A stretch of 64,000 nt of DNA. Origin: Komagataeibacter xylinus (GTDB lineage Bacteria > Pseudomonadota > Alphaproteobacteria > Acetobacterales > Acetobacteraceae). Position numbers and translations under genes: made by a program. Below are positions 63,185-64,000 of this stretch, piece by piece. Under the pieces are notes generated by a model. It searched no databases, was not told the DNA's origin, and saw only the letters and a list, made by a program, of their open reading frames with translations. The number at the start of each line of letters is the position of its first letter. The stretch's first letter is position 1. The stretch covers positions 3,323,001 through 3,387,000 of the forward strand of contig NZ_CP041348.1 in assembly GCF_009834365.1 (NCBI RefSeq). Direction: 5' to 3'.

Positions 63185-64000
63185 TCAGGCGTAGTAAGCA
63201 GGCTGTTCGAGATCAGCGAGCAGTGAAGGGCCTGTCGGGTTCCAGCCGAGCAGCGCACGCGTTCGCGCACTGGAAGCCGCCATGTTCCCGCCCGCCATGT
63301 TGGCGAACCAGCCGAAATGCTCCCGTTCTCTCGGCTCGACCGGCAAGCCGAGCCGACGACCAATGATGCTGGCAATGTCCCTGAACGGTACGGCTTCATC
63401 GGCGACCGCATGATAGACGGCCTCGGTCACGCCCTGTTCAAGCGCAAGCCGATAGACTTTTGCCGCGTCCAGTCGATAGACGCCGGACCATTTGTTCTGG
63501 CCGTCACCGATATAGGCTGACACCCCCTTTTCGCGCGCCAGGCGAATGACGATCGGAATGAACCCGTGATCGCCGATGCCGTGTACTGACGGCGCGAGCC
63601 GCACCGTGGCAACACGGACACCGCGTTCCTTCAGCGCCCGCGCGGCCACCTCAGACCTGCGCGGAGAGGCCGGATCAGGCAAATCCGCCTCCGTTGCGCC
63701 GGCAGACAGGCCCGACAGACCGGACGTGACAAGTAGCGGGTGCTTCGATCCTTCCAGCGCACTGCCCAACGCCTCAATCACACGCTGATCCTGCGCCGCA
63801 CTTTCGGGGAATTTCGAGAAATCATGGTTGAACGCCGTGTGAATGACCGCATCTGCTGTTGAGGCGGCGTTTTTCAGTGCGTCCAGATCATCGAGCGTGG
63901 CGCGTAAGACCGTCGCACCGGATGCGGCCAGGCGAGCCGCCTTTTCATCATTCCGGGCCAGACCGGTCACCTGATGCCCGGCACCGATCAGGTCCTGAAC
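63185..64000 (-). CDS. NAD-dependent epimerase/dehydratase-like SDR (5' end outside window)
   Basis: An extended-SDR gene that runs off the window edge. The visible part begins VQDLIGAGHQVTGLARNDEKAARLAASGATVLRATLDD, so only about 20 residues with the N-terminal GATGFIG loop are missing. Then come DAVIHTAFNHDF, VTSGLSGL, VRLAPSVHGIGDHGF, the GQNKWSGVYRLDAAKVYRLALE substrate segment and a C-terminal ARTRALLGWNPTGPSLLADLE. The usual active-site Tyr-x3-Lys is not evident. This fits the NAD(P)-binding atypical SDRs common in TetR-linked clusters. Product unknown. Confidence 0.85.
   Translation of the reverse strand, partial: VQDLIGAGHQVTGLARNDEKAARLAASGATVLRATLDDLDALKNAASTADAVIHTAFNHDFSKFPESAAQDQRVIEALGSALEGSKHPLLVTSGLSGLSAGATEADLPDPASPRRSEVAARALKERGVRVATVRLAPSVHGIGDHGFIPIVIRLAREKGVSAYIGDGQNKWSGVYRLDAAKVYRLALEQGVTEAVYHAVADEAVPFRDIASIIGRRLGLPVEPREREHFGWFANMAGGNMAASSARTRALLGWNPTGPSLLADLEQPAYYA

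Noticed and set aside
1..64000. tRNA, rRNA, CRISPR array or replication origin
   Set aside because: No cloverleaf-like gene, repeat-spacer array, DnaA-box cluster or iterons were recognised on reading both strands; a tRNAscan/Infernal run would be needed to exclude small RNAs.

Overview
The window looks like a chromosomal (or large-replicon) piece of a GC-rich alphaproteobacterium. An acetic acid bacterium of the Komagataeibacter/Gluconacetobacter type is the best guess: the window combines polyol and glycerol use, an OprB-type carbohydrate porin, and IS5, IS3 and IS21 elements or remains. No rRNA, tRNA or CRISPR array was seen, so the genus is inferred, not shown.

Layout. (1) 1-4.8 kb: 3' part of an RND pump gene, its membrane-fusion protein and an outer-membrane channel lipoprotein, closed by a strong hairpin. 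(2) 4.9-6.6 kb: an SDR gene divergent from a TetR regulator, with two matching operator-like palindromes between them. (3) 7.0-11.0 kb: glycerol module of porin, glpK and glpF. (4) 11.0-11.9 kb: decayed IS21-family element (istB and istA fragments). (5) 12.1-25.1 kb: a tetritol (erythritol/erythrulose) catabolic locus. One minus-strand operon runs TIM-like isomerase (EryH/LerI-like), DeoR regulator, RpiB-like isomerase (EryI/DerI-like), a sugar ABC importer (binding protein, double ATPase, permease) and a DhaK-DhaL kinase. A second runs eryA kinase, eryB dehydrogenase and an unassigned aldolase-fold protein. A second DeoR regulator is divergent from eryA. AT-rich palindromes lie upstream of both operons. 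The gene set could feed erythritol (by EryA/EryB) and free erythrulose (by the DhaKL-type kinase) into D-erythrose 4-phosphate.

(6) 25.2-30.5 kb: a broken phzF, a TetR regulator with a perfect operator palindrome, an FAD monooxygenase and a C-C-hydrolase-like protein, an AraC C-terminal fragment, and an 843-bp IS5-family element with a nonsense codon in its transposase. (7) 30.55-54.1 kb: a catabolic island bracketed by two same-orientation fragments of one IS3-family element. A minus-strand operon encodes a HAD hydrolase, a dipeptide-type ABC importer, an aldehyde dehydrogenase, a double GNAT, a hydroxyacid dehydrogenase and a PuuB-like oxidase. A second minus-strand set has an aldehyde dehydrogenase, an M20 amidohydrolase and a tartrate/isopropylmalate-type dehydrogenase, with a TonB receptor nearby. 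Plus-strand genes give a three-subunit FAD/2Fe-2S oxidase (HcnABC/opine-oxidase type), an Lrp regulator and a class III aminotransferase. Together these suggest uptake, deacylation or oxidative cleavage, transamination and aldehyde oxidation of an amide, opine or polyamine-like compound. The substrate is unknown.

(8) 54.1-64 kb: an accessory zone with a complete IS3-family element, an AraC regulator, several SDRs (one frameshifted), an MFS transporter divergent from a TetR regulator with three operator-like sites, an IS5 remnant, a DUF3363 relaxase C-terminal fragment, and an NAD-dependent epimerase-like gene running off the window.
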